The notes beneath the pieces were generated by a model, which was not told where the DNA came from, ran no database searches, and saw only the letters and a program-made list of their open reading frames with translations. Below, piece by piece: positions 8,744 to 16,221 of a stretch of DNA of 64,000 nt (position 1 is the first letter of the stretch; each line of letters starts with the position of its first letter). The translations under genes and the position numbers were made by a program. This DNA comes from Companilactobacillus alimentarius DSM 20249. Its GTDB lineage: Bacteria > Bacillota > Bacilli > Lactobacillales > Lactobacillaceae. The stretch covers positions 124,001-188,000 of the forward strand of contig NZ_CP018867.1 in assembly GCF_002849895.1 (NCBI RefSeq), in the 5' to 3' direction.

Positions 8744-8781
8744 CTGACGATTCCTTTCTAGAAACAATTTCATTAATTATT

Positions 8782-8812
8782 ATCGTAATACTTAATGTAA
8801 ACTTTAGGTCAA
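8782..8812 (-). promoter_or_regulatory. MerR-type promoter with 19-bp spacer
   Basis: On the minus strand, -35 TTGACC (8812-8807) and -10 TACGAT (8787-8782) are separated by exactly 19 bases instead of 17. The spacer holds an imperfect dyad, CCTAAAGTT paired with TACATTAAG. An over-long spacer with a central dyad is the hallmark of promoters twisted into register by MerR-family activators. No merR gene is in the window. Confidence 0.55.
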
Positions 8813-8924
8813 GTATCTAGTTGGAAAAAGACAGTCATTTAGAAATCTTACTTTAAATCAGCATATGAAATTATTAAATAATCGTTTAAAATGAGGTCGA
8901 CTTGTATGATGGAGGTAATTTTGA

Positions 8925-10328
8925 ATGTTAAAGCTTAATGTTAATGATTATAATGATCGGATTTTATCAGACGATTTAGGTATTTCTTATCGAGAATTTC
9001 GGGATGTAACTTATGTTGAACATCCTGTTTCGCCAATACAAAAGTTGAATATCTTTGTACCATTAGCTTATTATCACCAGGGAACGATTAATGGTTATAC
9101 TGCAAAGACTGCACCAATCTTTATGCCTAATACAGTTGGAGGCTATATGCCAGGACCGAGAGATTTTCCTGGTAACGCAGCTTTCCCCAATAATTCGACG
9201 ACAATTGTTAAAGCAATTGAACACGGATATGTGGTGATTTCTGCTGGTTTAAGGGGTCGAAGTTTGACTGATGAAACTAAGAGATTCATTGGTAAAGCTC
9301 CAGCTTTTTTGGTTGATATGAAAGCAGCAATTAGGTACGTACGACACAATCAACAATTGATTCCCGGTAATGTTGAACAGATTATTACAAATGGGACCAG
9401 TGCTGGTGGAGCTACTTCGGCTACAGTTGGAACTTCAGGCAATGCCCAGTTTTTTGAAAAATATTTGCAAGAACTTGGTGCAGCAAATGAATCAGACGCG
9501 ATTTATGCTGCTAGTTGCTATTGTCCAATTCATAATCTTGAGCATGCTGACGCTGCCTATGAATGGGAGTTTAATAATATTACTGATTGGAATCGAGTAC
9601 AGATGGTTACACCACCACATGAAACTACGCCACCTGTTTTCAAAAAGATTAATGGGGAGCTGACCGCTGAGGAGAAAGATAATTCAAAAATTTTAAAGGA
9701 TGAGTTTGTTAAATATTTAAATGGTCTAAGTTTGATTGATGCAAATGGGAATAGGCTTTCTTTAAATGCTGATGGTACTGGTTCATTTTTAGAATATGTA
9801 AAAGATTTTATTGAGCAATCCGCTCAAAAAGCCCTAGATAGTGGTCAAAAAATATCTGCTGATACAGGTGTTCACGTTGATTCTGGGGTCGTTAATGGTT
9901 TGGATTGGGATAAGTATTTACAATTTATCACACGAATGAAAGGCGTACCGGCTTTTGATGACTTAAAAATGCAAAATCCTGAACCTAATTTGTTCGGTGA
10001 TGGGAAGACAGCAAGTAAACACTTTACCAAATTTTCTCAATCTAACAGTCAAGTAAAGTCACAGTTAGCTGACAGTGATTTGATTAAGGCAATTAATCCT
10101 TTGACTTATATAAAGTCTGCCGATGGTCAAACTGCTAAGTATTGGCGGATTCGTCATGGTGCTAGCGATAGAGATACTTCATTTGCTATTCCGGTTATTT
10201 TGGCCACGTTGTTAAGAAATGCCGGATTTGATGTTGATTTTGCAATGCCTTGGGCAACTCCTCATAGTGGCGATTATGATTTAAGGGATCTCTTCACTTG
10301 GATTGATAAGATTTGCGCAAAAAATTAA
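8925..10328 (+). CDS. tanB: Tannase (tannin acylhydrolase), TanB type
   Basis: Alpha/beta hydrolase that splits galloyl esters (tannins, gallate esters) into gallic acid and the alcohol or sugar. The 467-residue sequence follows Lactobacillus plantarum TanB (about 469 residues) closely from memory: NGTSAGGATS holds the nucleophile Ser159, GASDRDTSFAIP holds Asp415, and TPHSGDYDL holds His447, all offset by four from the plantarum triad 163/419/451. No signal peptide is present, so the enzyme is cytoplasmic and acts on imported small esters. GGAGGT precedes ATG 8925 by eight bases. It is transcribed alone, closed by a terminator, but gallate decarboxylase genes follow 1.9 kb downstream, which would take the gallate on to pyrogallol. 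Confidence 0.93.
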   Translation: MLKLNVNDYNDRILSDDLGISYREFRDVTYVEHPVSPIQKLNIFVPLAYYHQGTINGYTAKTAPIFMPNTVGGYMPGPRDFPGNAAFPNNSTTIVKAIEHGYVVISAGLRGRSLTDETKRFIGKAPAFLVDMKAAIRYVRHNQQLIPGNVEQIITNGTSAGGATSATVGTSGNAQFFEKYLQELGAANESDAIYAASCYCPIHNLEHADAAYEWEFNNITDWNRVQMVTPPHETTPPVFKKINGELTAEEKDNSKILKDEFVKYLNGLSLIDANGNRLSLNADGTGSFLEYVKDFIEQSAQKALDSGQKISADTGVHVDSGVVNGLDWDKYLQFITRMKGVPAFDDLKMQNPEPNLFGDGKTASKHFTKFSQSNSQVKSQLADSDLIKAINPLTYIKSADGQTAKYWRIRHGASDRDTSFAIPVILATLLRNAGFDVDFAMPWATPHSGDYDLRDLFTWIDKICAKN

Positions 10329-10344
10329 ATTAAAGTTTTTATTG

Positions 10345-10393
10345 AGATTACTTGATACTGTTGGAATTCCAGGGGTATCAAGTAATCTTTTTT
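10345..10393 (+). terminator. Intrinsic terminator after tannase gene
   Basis: Perfect 14-base-pair stem (10345-10358 with 10375-10388) followed by a T-run to 10393. Confidence 0.9.
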
Positions 10394-10537
10394 CTACTCA
10401 TAGTATGAACTAATGGTTGGTAGTAGATTAACGGATAGATACTTCTAATTACACTCACTACCGCTTATAGTAGTAATTGTAATCGAGGCAATGAGAAACG
10501 TTAATCAAAGATAGTAAATGTAAGTAATTAGAAATGA

Positions 10538-10615
10538 AAACGTTCAAGAAAAATTAATATTAGAACTGCTACTTTGTACCCAGCAGCTATCAATGTTAAA
10601 GATCCAGCAAAATAA
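10538..10615 (+). other. Open stretch resembling a gene tail
   Basis: A 25-codon open stretch without a start ends RTATLYPAAINVKDPAK then TAA just before the cupin gene. Its composition looks protein-like, and it could be the C-terminus of a deleted gene. The rest of the 250 bases between the tannase terminator and the cupin shows nothing recognisable. Confidence 0.2.
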
Positions 10616-10644
10616 AAATTATGTTTTTGAAAGGATGTAAAAAA

Positions 10645-11055
10645 ATGTCAAACAATGAAGAAGACGTTAAAAAAGGATTATTTGAAATAGGTGCACTGAA
10701 TACTGCGTTTCAAAAATATTTTACCGGAAAGAGTTACCATAACTCTTTAGTCAAAGAAAACGATGTTAATGTTACAGTCAGCAATGTCAGTTTTGAACCT
10801 GGTTCTCGTAATCATTGGCATATCCACCATAATGGCTATCAAATTCTACTAGTTACCGGTGGCGAAGGTTGGTATCAAGAAGCTGGTAAACCAGCACAAA
10901 AGCTTCATCCTGGCGATGTAATTGTCACTCGTGATGGTGTTAAACATTGGCATGGCGCAACTAAAGATAGTTGGTTCAGCCACATTGCCATTACTGCAGG
11001 AACTCCAGAATGGTTGGAAGCTGTCAGTGATGAGGAATACAATTCTTTGAATTAA
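10645..11055 (+). CDS. Single-domain cupin protein
   Basis: A 136-residue cupin. Motif 1 is HWHIHHNGYQILLVTGGEGWY at about residues 61-81 (quoted in part: HWHIHHNG) and motif 2 is PGDVIVTRDGVKHWHG near residues 100-115. The histidines of HWHIHH and KHWH give the expected metal-binding set. Such small cupins are annotated next to carboxymuconolactone-decarboxylase-like proteins and often bind or turn over aromatic or quinone-like compounds. AAAGGA nine bases before ATG 10645 decides this start over the ATG at 10621. Sitting between tannase and gallate decarboxylase genes, it may handle a phenolic intermediate, but this is inference. Confidence 0.8.
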   Translation: MSNNEEDVKKGLFEIGALNTAFQKYFTGKSYHNSLVKENDVNVTVSNVSFEPGSRNHWHIHHNGYQILLVTGGEGWYQEAGKPAQKLHPGDVIVTRDGVKHWHGATKDSWFSHIAITAGTPEWLEAVSDEEYNSLN

Positions 11056-11077
11056 TGATTAAAAAAATAAATATATT

Positions 11078-11093
11078 GTTCTATTAATGGAAC
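11078..11093 (+). promoter_or_regulatory. Dyad GTTC-N8-GAAC upstream of SDR gene
   Basis: A short inverted repeat 64 bases before the SDR start. It resembles a LysR-type half-site arrangement but is short and could be chance. Confidence 0.25.
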
Positions 11094-11156
11094 GCAATCA
11101 AATAAGATTTCGTTCATCTGAAAATGTAAAAAATTGTTTAAAGGAGATAAGAAAAA

Positions 11157-11912
11157 ATGTTTGATTTCACAGACAAAGTTGTCATTGTAACTGGTGCCCG
11201 TACTGGAATTGGTTTGAGTGCAGCTACTTTATTTGCTAAAGCTGGCGCCCATGTTGTTTTGGCTGGACACCACGAGCCTAAAGATGAAGCACAACATTTA
11301 GTTGATCAAGGTTATTCAGCAGTTTCTTTTCGCTGTGACGTTGCACAACCTCAAGATGTTGAAGCTATGGTCAAGTTTACCGTTGATAAATTTGGACGGT
11401 TAGATTATGCCTACAATGATGCAGGTATTCAAAGTCCTGTTAGTGATACAGCTGATTTATCCGTTGAAGAATATGATCATGTTATGGATACGAATTTAAA
11501 GGGCGTTTTCCTAAGCATGAAATATGAATTAACCCAAATGCGGACACAAAAGACACCTGCAGCCATCGTTAACTGTTCTTCGATGGGCGGTTTAGTGGGT
11601 ATTGCCGGTCGGACTGCTTATCATGGTTCTAAACATGGTGTTCTGGGGTTAACTAAGAGCAGTGCACTGGAATATGCAAACCGTAACGTGAGAATTAATG
11701 CTGTTTGTCCAGGAATTATTGATACTCCAATGGTTTCTCGTATGAATGGAACTGAGAAAAAGGAAATAGATGACTTAATTCGTGAAATCCCAATGGGACG
11801 TTTGGCTAAGCCAGAAGAGGTTGCCCAAGTTGTTTTATTTCTCTGTAGCGATGCTGCAAGTTATATGGTCGGTCAAGCTGTTTCAGTTGACGGTGGCTAT
11901 ACGATACACTAG
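11157..11912 (+). CDS. Classical SDR family oxidoreductase
   Basis: A 251-residue NAD(P)-dependent short-chain dehydrogenase. Cofactor motif TGARTGIG at residues 12-19, NDAGI (a slight variant of NNAG) near residue 86, catalytic Ser in NCSSMGG near 140, and YHGSKHG supplying Tyr and Lys near 154-158. The C-terminal PGIIDTPM and GQAVSVDGGYT are family signatures. AAGGAGAT precedes the ATG. Similar proteins are called 3-oxoacyl-ACP reductase-like or glucose dehydrogenase-like; the true substrate is unknown. Its position between the cupin and the lpd genes suggests reduction of a phenolic or ring-derived ketone, a guess from context only. Confidence 0.88.
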   Translation: MFDFTDKVVIVTGARTGIGLSAATLFAKAGAHVVLAGHHEPKDEAQHLVDQGYSAVSFRCDVAQPQDVEAMVKFTVDKFGRLDYAYNDAGIQSPVSDTADLSVEEYDHVMDTNLKGVFLSMKYELTQMRTQKTPAAIVNCSSMGGLVGIAGRTAYHGSKHGVLGLTKSSALEYANRNVRINAVCPGIIDTPMVSRMNGTEKKEIDDLIREIPMGRLAKPEEVAQVVLFLCSDAASYMVGQAVSVDGGYTIH

Positions 11913-11940
11913 TTCATTAATTATTAAAAATTTTTATTGA

Positions 11941-11988
11941 GACTGCTTAATGTTGTTTGAATTCAAACAGCAAAGGGGAGTCTTTTTT
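11941..11988 (+). terminator. Intrinsic terminator after SDR gene
   Basis: GACT...AGTC enclose a perfect inner palindrome TGTTTGAATTCAAACA, followed by seven T. It shares the lead-in TTTTTATTGAGA with the terminator behind the tannase gene, hinting at a common origin. Confidence 0.75.
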
Positions 11989-12113
11989 ATTCGCAAATGA
12001 AATAAAAAATATAACTCCAATATAAGCCTAAATGGTAATTAAATTCTTTTTAAGAATGCTATTATCAGACTTGGAAGGGCTTACTTTGGAAAATTGTTTG
12101 TGAGAATGCTTGA

Positions 12114-12136
12114 AAATATTCCAATTTGGAATATTT
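12114..12136 (+). promoter_or_regulatory. LysR-type operator upstream of lpdC
   Basis: A perfect 11-base inverted repeat with a single central base (AAATATTCCAA, T, TTGGAATATTT). It contains the LysR-type T-N11-A core (TTCCAATTTGGAA) and ends 16 bases before the -35 box, the usual place of a LysR activator site. The binding protein is probably a TanR-like or gallate-responsive LysR regulator; the gene at 4477 is one candidate. Confidence 0.65.
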
Positions 12137-12152
12137 AAGTAGATAACTTGAA

Positions 12153-12181
12153 TTGTTCCGCTAGGTCAGTCCTTTTATAAT
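12153..12181 (+). promoter_or_regulatory. Promoter of the lpdCBD operon
   Basis: -35 TTGTTC (12153-12158), a 17-base spacer and -10 TATAAT (12176-12181). The poor -35 and perfect -10 fit an activator-dependent promoter. The ATG of lpdC is 32 bases downstream, preceded by GAGGAGG. Confidence 0.7.
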
Positions 12182-12213
12182 AATCACTGTTAAGACAAAG
12201 AGGAGGCAATTAA

Positions 12214-13689
12214 ATGTCAGAACAACCATATGATTTAAGAAGAGTTATTGATGAATTAAAGAAAGAACCTAATCAATACCATGAAACTGATGTTGAGGTT
12301 GATCCGGATGCAGAACTTTCCGGAGTATATCGTTATATTGGTGCTGGTGGAACGGTTAAACGTCCTACTCAAGAGGGTCCAGCGATGATGTTCAACAATG
12401 TCAAAGGATTTCCTGGAACACGAGTTTTCATCGGTGCGATGGCAAGTCGTAAGCGTGATGGGATGATCTTGCACCACGACTATAAGACTTTGGGACGTCT
12501 TTTAAAGGATTCAGTGGAACACCCAGTTGCTCCAGTAATGGTGGATTCTGACAAAGCTCCTGTACAAGAAGTTGTTCATAAAGCAACTGACAAAGATTTT
12601 GATATTAGAAAGATTTTGCCAGCTCCAACTAACACTGAATATGACGCTGGTCCATACATTACTATGGGATTAGTTTTAGGATCAGATCCTGATAAGACTA
12701 TGACTGATGTTACGATTCACCGTATGGTCTTGGAAGATAAAGATACAATTGGTATGTATATTATGCCTGGTGGTCGTCACATTGGACACTTCCAGAAACA
12801 ATTTGAAAAACTAGATAAACCAATGCCAATTACAATTAACATTGGTTTGGACCCAGCTATTACCATTGGAGCAACTTTTGAGCCACCTACAACCCCACTT
12901 GGCTATGACGAATTGAATATTGCTGGTGCTTTGCGTAATCAAGCTGTTCAATTAGTAAATGCTAAGACGATTGATGAAAAAGCAATTGCTCGTGCTGAAT
13001 ACGTAGTTGAGGCTGAAATTATGCCTAATCAGACTATGCAAGAAGATATCAATACGCATACTGGTAAAGCTATGCCAGAATTTCCTGGCTATAATGGTGA
13101 CGCTAATCCAGCCGTTAACGTTGTCAAAGTTAAAGCCATCACTCACAGAAAAGATAATCCAATTATGCAAACAACTATTGGACCTAGTGAAGAACATGTT
13201 TCTATGGCCGGTATTCCTACTGAAGCAAGTATCTTAGAACTTGTTGATAAAGCTATTCCCGGTAAAGTCGTTAATGTCTATAACCCACCAGCAGGTGGTG
13301 GTAAGTTGATGACTATCATGCAAATCCACAAGGATAATGAAGCCGATGAAGGTATTCAAAGACAAGCTGCTATTTTAGCTTTATCAGCCTTCAAAGAATT
13401 AAAGACAGTCTTTTTAGTTGATGAAGATGTTGATATTTTTGATATGAACGATGTGGTTTGGACTATGAATACTAGATTCCAAGGCGATAAAGATATCATG
13501 GTCTTGCCAGGGATGAGAAACCATCCGCTTGATCCATCAGAAAGACCTGAATATGATCCTAAGTCAATCAGAGTTCGTGGCATGAGTTCAAAGACGATTA
13601 TTGATGGAACAGTACCATTTGACATGAAAGATCAATTTATTCGTGCCCAATTCAAAGAAGTTAAGGATTGGCAAAAATATTTGAAATAA
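12214..13689 (+). CDS. lpdC: Gallate decarboxylase catalytic subunit (UbiD family)
   Basis: Large subunit of gallate/protocatechuate decarboxylase, which removes the carboxyl group of gallate to give pyrogallol using prenylated FMN. The 491 residues follow plantarum LpdC (about 490) nearly end to end: GVYRYIGAGGTVKRPTQEGP, TIHRMVLEDKD, INIGLDPAITIGATFEPPTT (written in pieces here as INIGLDPAITIG and ATFEPPTT), and NPPAGGGKLMTIMQIHK. The UbiD catalytic Arg/Glu set lies in the HRM and FEPP regions. Cytoplasmic. The ATG follows GAGGAGG. First gene of a three-gene operon with its cofactor-making partner lpdB 12 bases downstream and lpdD overlapping lpdB; in L. plantarum lpdC is located apart from lpdB and lpdD. 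Confidence 0.95.
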   Translation: MSEQPYDLRRVIDELKKEPNQYHETDVEVDPDAELSGVYRYIGAGGTVKRPTQEGPAMMFNNVKGFPGTRVFIGAMASRKRDGMILHHDYKTLGRLLKDSVEHPVAPVMVDSDKAPVQEVVHKATDKDFDIRKILPAPTNTEYDAGPYITMGLVLGSDPDKTMTDVTIHRMVLEDKDTIGMYIMPGGRHIGHFQKQFEKLDKPMPITINIGLDPAITIGATFEPPTTPLGYDELNIAGALRNQAVQLVNAKTIDEKAIARAEYVVEAEIMPNQTMQEDINTHTGKAMPEFPGYNGDANPAVNVVKVKAITHRKDNPIMQTTIGPSEEHVSMAGIPTEASILELVDKAIPGKVVNVYNPPAGGGKLMTIMQIHKDNEADEGIQRQAAILALSAFKELKTVFLVDEDVDIFDMNDVVWTMNTRFQGDKDIMVLPGMRNHPLDPSERPEYDPKSIRVRGMSSKTIIDGTVPFDMKDQFIRAQFKEVKDWQKYLK

Positions 13690-13701
13690 GGAAGTGTGTA
13701 G

Positions 13702-14274
13702 ATGACTCGGAAGAGAAGAATTGTTATTGGTGTAACTGGTGCCTCAGGAACAATTTATGCAATTGATTTGATGAAAAAGTTGAGAAAAATTGAAAACGTT
13801 GAAACACATGTTGTCCTCAGTGCATGGGCCAAGAAAAATTTGCAATTAGAGACTGATCTGTCTTTATCCGATATTAAGAATTTAGCTGATTACTTTTATA
13901 GTGACAGTGATCTAGGAGCTACAATTGCTAGTGGATCATTTTTGACGGACGGAATGGTAATCGTTCCCGCAAGTATGAAAACTGTTGCCAGCATAGCTGT
14001 CGGTATCGGTGACAATCTGATCTCCCGAGCCGCTGATGTCACTTTGAAAGAGCAACGTAAATTAATTATGGTGCCAAGAGAAACACCTTTGAATACGATA
14101 CATTTAGAAAATATGACTAAGTTGTCGAAAATGGGTGTTCAAATGATTCCTCCAATTCCAGCTTTTTATAATCATCCTGAAACCATTCAAGATTTAGTTG
14201 ATCATCAAACGATGAAAGAACTAGACGCCTTAAGAATTGATAATGAAATTGGCGGACGTTGGGAGGGAATTTAA
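13702..14274 (+). CDS. lpdB: UbiX-type flavin prenyltransferase
   Basis: Makes prenylated FMN from FMN and dimethylallyl phosphate, the cofactor required by LpdC. The 190 residues show the UbiX/Pad1 flavoprotein pattern: GVTGASGTIYAIDLM at residues 8-22, the SGSFLTDGMVIVPASMKTVA region (positions 80-99) and the C-terminal VPRETPLNTIHLENM active-site block near 130-145. Length and motifs match LpdB of lactobacilli. The start has GGAAG upstream and lies 12 bases after lpdC, and the stop overlaps the lpdD start as TAATG, so the three are one translationally coupled unit. Confidence 0.94.
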   Translation: MTRKRRIVIGVTGASGTIYAIDLMKKLRKIENVETHVVLSAWAKKNLQLETDLSLSDIKNLADYFYSDSDLGATIASGSFLTDGMVIVPASMKTVASIAVGIGDNLISRAADVTLKEQRKLIMVPRETPLNTIHLENMTKLSKMGVQMIPPIPAFYNHPETIQDLVDHQTMKELDALRIDNEIGGRWEGI

Positions 14275-14681
14275 TGCAATTCTCAGTTACTAAAGAAGAT
14301 TACACCATGGCAGCAGATATTACTGTCATTGGTCAGGACTTGTTCATCGCTATAACGGGTGGAGATAATCCTCATATCGGTACTATAACGACCCTGACAA
14401 AAGATAGTGACTTACAGACAAAACGTTTCCCTAGTCACGATGGCAGACTTCATAAAGATGATGTTTTAGCTATTAGGGTAGGAAAGATTATTCAACCATA
14501 TTTACCCGGAAGTTGTACTATCAGCGCTGGAGTCCATGTTAATCATATTTCAAAGAAACAAATCATGGTATCTAGTCAGATGGCACAAAGTTTAGGTAAA
14601 CAGATTGAAACTTGGCTACAAGACACTGATTTTAATGTAACGGCACCAATTTATTATAGTGATTCAGAAAATCCACAATAA
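14274..14681 (+). CDS. lpdD: Gallate decarboxylase small subunit
   Basis: A 135-residue protein that matches LpdD, the small component of the LpdBCD gallate decarboxylase system in lactobacilli. It is recognised from the conserved opening FSVTKEDYTMAADIT, the GGDNPHIGTI motif near residue 31 and the GSCTISAGVHVNHISK block near residue 80. Its exact role is unclear in the literature I know; activity in L. plantarum was ascribed to B and C. The ATG at 14274 overlaps the lpdB stop and has GGGAGGG upstream; a GTG-type extension to 14259 is less likely. A terminator shared with convergent coaBC follows. Confidence 0.9.
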   Translation: MQFSVTKEDYTMAADITVIGQDLFIAITGGDNPHIGTITTLTKDSDLQTKRFPSHDGRLHKDDVLAIRVGKIIQPYLPGSCTISAGVHVNHISKKQIMVSSQMAQSLGKQIETWLQDTDFNVTAPIYYSDSENPQ

Positions 14682-14737
14682 AAGCGGAAGACAACCCAAT
14701 TTTCTCTGTATGAAATAAGGTTGTGTCCCGCTTTTTT
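14680..14737. terminator. Bidirectional intrinsic terminator
   Basis: AAAAGCGG pairs with CCGCTTTT, with a second inner stem ACAACC/GGTTGT, then six T. It lies between convergent lpdD and coaBC. Confidence 0.85.
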
Positions 14738-14747
14738 GGTATCAAAA

Positions 14748-15944
14748 TTAATTAGATTGTAAATAAAATTCCCAGAATTTTTTAGCGATGTCGTTTTTAG
14801 ACATTAGAGGCCAAGTAATTGGCTCTTGTCCTTTTTGCAGTAGAGTAATTTTATTAGTATCTACGTTAAAGCCTGAGCCAGTTTCAGCAACATTGTTAGC
14901 TAAAATGACATCAGCGTTCTTTTTAGCTAATTTCTTTTCGGCATTACTTAAAAGATTTTGAGTTTCAGCAGCGAATCCGACGACAAATTGTTTGTTAGTT
15001 TTAGTAGAGGCAATTGTTTGAAGAATATCTGGATTCTTAGTTAACTTGATGGTGAAGACATCTTCATCATCATTTTTTTTGATTTTCTGTTCAGCAACTT
15101 GCATTGGTTTGAAATCGGCTACGGCAGCGGCCATAATCAATACGTCACTTTTGGGAAAGAAAATTTTTAACTGTTTCATCATTTCATCGGCAGTTTCGAC
15201 CTTAATAATATTCATATTATTGAAATCTGCTGAAACGGTGGTGATCAAGGTTACTTCGGCACCTAAGTCACGCGCAATCTTGGCCATTGAAAAGCCCATT
15301 TTTCCAGATGAACGATTGCCAATAAACCTCACTGGATCAATGGCTTCTTTAGTTCCACCAGCTGTAACGATAACTTTTTTGCCAGTCAATTTCCTTTCTA
15401 CGAATTGATCTGAAATTACGTTGATAATAGTTTGAAGCTCTGGTAGCCGACCTTTACCAGTCATACCCTCGGCTAAAAAGCCGGTATCAGGTTCAATTAT
15501 TTGAGAACCCATTTCCTTTAAACTATGTAAGTTTCTTTGGACGACTGGGTTTTGGTACATGTCGGTATTCATGGCTGGAAAAATCAATTTAGGAGCTTTG
15601 GTCGCTAGAAGACTTGTGGAAACAATATCGTCAGCTAGTCCATTAGCTAGTTTTCCGATAATATTAGCAGTAGCTGGAACAACTACTGCTAAATCAGTCC
15701 ATAAAGCTAATTTGATGTGGGGAATAAAGTCATCATTAGCACTTTGGGATTGAAAGTTATCTGTAATAACAGGACGTTGGCTCAATGTAGCAAAGGTTAA
15801 TGGTGTAACGAATTCTTGTGCAGCCTTGGTCATGATTACTTGAACTTGTGCCTGCTTTTTAATTAGACCACGGACGATATTGAGTGATTTGTAGGCGGCA
15901 ATTCCACCTGTCACATAGATTGCGATATGTTTATCTTTTAGCAT
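14748..15944 (-). CDS. coaBC: Bifunctional CoaBC (Dfp), coenzyme A synthesis
   Basis: Phosphopantothenate-cysteine ligase and phosphopantothenoylcysteine decarboxylase, steps 2 and 3 of coenzyme A synthesis. The CoaC flavodoxin-like half (residues 1-180) has VTGGIAAYKS at the start, FVTPLTFATLS and the substrate motif PAMNTDMYQNP. The CoaB half (190-398) has VTAGGTKEAIDPVRFIGNRS (20 residues) followed by SGKMG, and AAVADF. Length 398 is standard. AGGTGAAG precedes the ATG at 15944. It is a housekeeping gene unrelated to its neighbours in function. Confidence 0.96.
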   Translation of the reverse strand: MLKDKHIAIYVTGGIAAYKSLNIVRGLIKKQAQVQVIMTKAAQEFVTPLTFATLSQRPVITDNFQSQSANDDFIPHIKLALWTDLAVVVPATANIIGKLANGLADDIVSTSLLATKAPKLIFPAMNTDMYQNPVVQRNLHSLKEMGSQIIEPDTGFLAEGMTGKGRLPELQTIINVISDQFVERKLTGKKVIVTAGGTKEAIDPVRFIGNRSSGKMGFSMAKIARDLGAEVTLITTVSADFNNMNIIKVETADEMMKQLKIFFPKSDVLIMAAAVADFKPMQVAEQKIKKNDDEDVFTIKLTKNPDILQTIASTKTNKQFVVGFAAETQNLLSNAEKKLAKKNADVILANNVAETGSGFNVDTNKITLLQKGQEPITWPLMSKNDIAKKFWEFYLQSN

Positions 15945-16024
15945 AACTTCACCTCAAAAATATTTTCTTACTATATTATACATGTTTCGGGATATGTTAA
16001 TATTTTCTTATTAGGAGAATAAAA

Positions 16025-16126
16025 ATGAATATTTATACGATGGATATTATTATTACTATTTTATTGATAATTATTATTAACAACCCATTATTGAATATCT
16101 TCCAAAAGATTTTTCCAAAAAAATAG
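16025..16126 (+). CDS. 33-residue hydrophobic membrane peptide
   Basis: A short ORF with AGGAG seven bases before its ATG. It encodes MNIYTM, then an almost pure Ile/Leu/Thr stretch (DIIITILLIIIIN, residues 7-19), then a basic tail NIFQKIFPKK. It would be a single-span membrane peptide with a positively charged C-terminus. Layout resembles small type I toxins and membrane microproteins in Firmicutes, but there is no recognisable antisense RNA gene and no family match I can name. It lies alone between coaBC and the GH3 gene. Translation is plausible because of the ribosome binding site. Confidence 0.45.
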   Translation: MNIYTMDIIITILLIIIINNPLLNIFQKIFPKK

Positions 16127-16221
16127 AAAACGTGAAAATCCTTGACTTCTATGGTCACTTTTTTGTTAGTTAAAAGAGTAAAATTGAGTTATTGAATTTC
16201 CACCAAAGGAGAGAATTTAAG

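Noticed and set aside
9370..9663. 97-codon ORF inside the tannase gene in another frame
   Set aside because: Shadow of a well-supported gene with typical out-of-frame composition.
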